A stretch of 64,000 bases of DNA from Caldimonas caldifontis (lineage in GTDB: Bacteria; Pseudomonadota; Gammaproteobacteria; Burkholderiales; Burkholderiaceae_C): contig NZ_PSNX01000007.1 in assembly GCF_002930615.1 (NCBI RefSeq), positions 62,001 through 126,000 of the forward strand. The letters are read 5' to 3'. Below are positions 63,111 through 64,000 of the stretch, one piece after another. Under the pieces are notes generated by a model. The model worked only from the letters and a program-made list of their open reading frames with translations. It was not told the origin of the DNA and searched no databases. Every line of letters starts with the position of its first letter. Position 1 is the stretch's first letter. A program made the position numbers and the translations under genes.

Positions 63111-64000
63111 ATGGGCCTGACCGCGAGCCTGATCGTCATCGCGCTGCTGATTGGCGTCAGCGCCTTCTTCTCCATCGCCGAGATTTCCCTGGCCGCCTCC
63201 CGGCGGCTGCGCCTGAGCCAGATGGCCGACGAGGGGGATGCCCGCGCCGCCCAGGTCATGGCCGTGCAGGACCACCCGGGCAGCTATTTCACCGTGGTGC
63301 AGATTGGCCTCAACGCCGTGGCCATTCTGGGCGGGATCGTGGGGGAGGGGGCGCTCACGCCCTACATTGCGGCGGCCCTGTCCTGGGTGGTGGACCCGGC
63401 CACGGCCTCCACGGTGGGGTTCGCGCTGTCCTTCCTGGTGGTCACCGGCCTGTTCGTGGTCTTTGCCGACCTTTTTCCGAAGCGTCTGGGCATGAGCGAA
63501 CCCGAACTGGCAGCGATGCGTGTGGTGGGGCCGATGCGCTGGTGCGTGCGATTGCTCAAGCCGCTGGTCTGGGTGTTCGACTCACTGGCCAGTGGGCTGA
63601 TCCGCTTGTTCGGATTGCCAGCCGCCCGTGACAATCGCATCACCCATGACGATCTGCTGGCAATGACGGCCGCCGGGGCTGCGGCAGGTCTGCTGGCCGC
63701 GCCCGAGCAGCAGGTGATCGAGAACGTCTTCGAACTCGACACCCGTACCGTGGAAAGCGCGATGACGACGCGCGAGCGCATTGTCTATTTCCTGCTGGAC
63801 GACGACGACGCACTCATCCGCACCCGGGTGGCCGATCAGCCGCACTCCACCTACCTCGTGTGCGACGGCCACATCGATCAGGTGGTCGGGTATGTGGACG
63901 CAACCGACCTTTTTCTGAAGGTGCTGGGCAACGAGCCCATTTCGCTGCGCGGGGAAGCCGGGCAGAGTCTGTTGAAGAAGGTGCTGATCGTGCCCGATCG
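63111..64000 (+). CDS. CNNM/CorC-type hemolysin family membrane protein (partial)
   Basis: The gene runs off the window after 296 codons. The visible part starts MGLTASLIVIALLIGVSAFFSIAEISLAASRR, the first helix and conserved segment of CNNM-domain proteins, then further helices (AILGGIVGEGALTPYIAAAL; FALSFLVVTGLFVVFADLFPK). A cytoplasmic CBS-pair region begins near residue 205 (EQQVIENVFELDTRTVESAMTTR). Such proteins are Mg/Co efflux or ion-homeostasis factors (CorC/TlyC/YtfL group). GAGG ten bases upstream of the ATG is a plausible ribosome-binding site. Confidence 0.88.
   Translation, partial: MGLTASLIVIALLIGVSAFFSIAEISLAASRRLRLSQMADEGDARAAQVMAVQDHPGSYFTVVQIGLNAVAILGGIVGEGALTPYIAAALSWVVDPATASTVGFALSFLVVTGLFVVFADLFPKRLGMSEPELAAMRVVGPMRWCVRLLKPLVWVFDSLASGLIRLFGLPAARDNRITHDDLLAMTAAGAAAGLLAAPEQQVIENVFELDTRTVESAMTTRERIVYFLLDDDDALIRTRVADQPHSTYLVCDGHIDQVVGYVDATDLFLKVLGNEPISLRGEAGQSLLKKVLIVPD

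Overview
The window is about 64 kb of GC-rich, densely coding chromosomal DNA from a betaproteobacterium of the order Burkholderiales, probably near Comamonadaceae or the Leptothrix/Rubrivivax/Aquabacterium group. That placement is inferred from gene content and order: dapC-dapD-pilU-dapE-prmB in a row, smc-zipA-ligA, lexA beside imuA, and a livKHMGF set embedded in a beta-oxidation cluster. I see no rRNA or tRNA gene, CRISPR array, insertion sequence, integrase or prophage, and no gene-free stretch longer than about 180 bases.

Layout. (1) 1-2820: end of a YejBEF-type peptide ABC importer. (2) 2846-5492: lexA, with a lone imuA-like gene downstream and a divergent asparaginase; two tandem LexA boxes lie in the shared control region. 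(3) 5502-6504: ohr-ohrR peroxide-resistance pair with a clear promoter and operator. (4) 6549-13820: a minus-strand block with an ABC-F ATPase, prmB, dapE, pilU, dapD and dapC, so most of the succinylase branch of lysine/diaminopimelate synthesis. (5) 13875-15391: an AlkB-like alkane hydroxylase facing queF. (6) 15564-24217: smc, zipA, a reversed glutathione reductase, ligA and def. (7) 24224-30091: an Lrp-type regulator divergent from an ornithine aminotransferase, then mscS-like, glnD and map on the minus strand. (8) 30210-34900: purL and an overlapping acyltransferase-like membrane protein. (9) 34954-38677: a minus-strand run of selO, msrB, yciB, bolA and a PpiC-type foldase, ended by an intrinsic terminator.

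(10) 38854-56648 is the most distinctive region: eighteen kilobases, all on the plus strand, encoding an acyl-CoA synthetase, a complete LIV-type ABC importer (livKHMGF), a FadB-like hydratase/dehydrogenase, a thiolase, two acyl-CoA dehydrogenases (one AidB-like), two short-chain dehydrogenases, a PaaI-type thioesterase, a zinc-free MDR oxidoreductase, a Dabb protein and a small membrane protein. Near-identical palindromes (GAACG-N2-CGTTC) precede the acyl-CoA synthetase and the fadB-like gene, which suggests one TetR-type fatty-acid regulator controls import, activation and oxidation of an unidentified organic acid. (11) 56781-58782: tctB-tctA tricarboxylate transporter membrane subunits without a nearby binding protein. 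(12) 58848-64000: tex, a lipoprotein Cu/Zn superoxide dismutase, a patatin-like hydrolase, and the start of a CNNM/CorC-type membrane protein that leaves the window.

Most of the window is ordinary housekeeping sequence. I did not find a convincing wholly new system. The best leads are the putative acid-import/beta-oxidation regulon, an arginine replacing the Walker A lysine in its LivF subunit, the solitary imuA beside lexA, the LexA boxes just in front of the asparaginase gene, and an apparently leaderless ohrR transcript.
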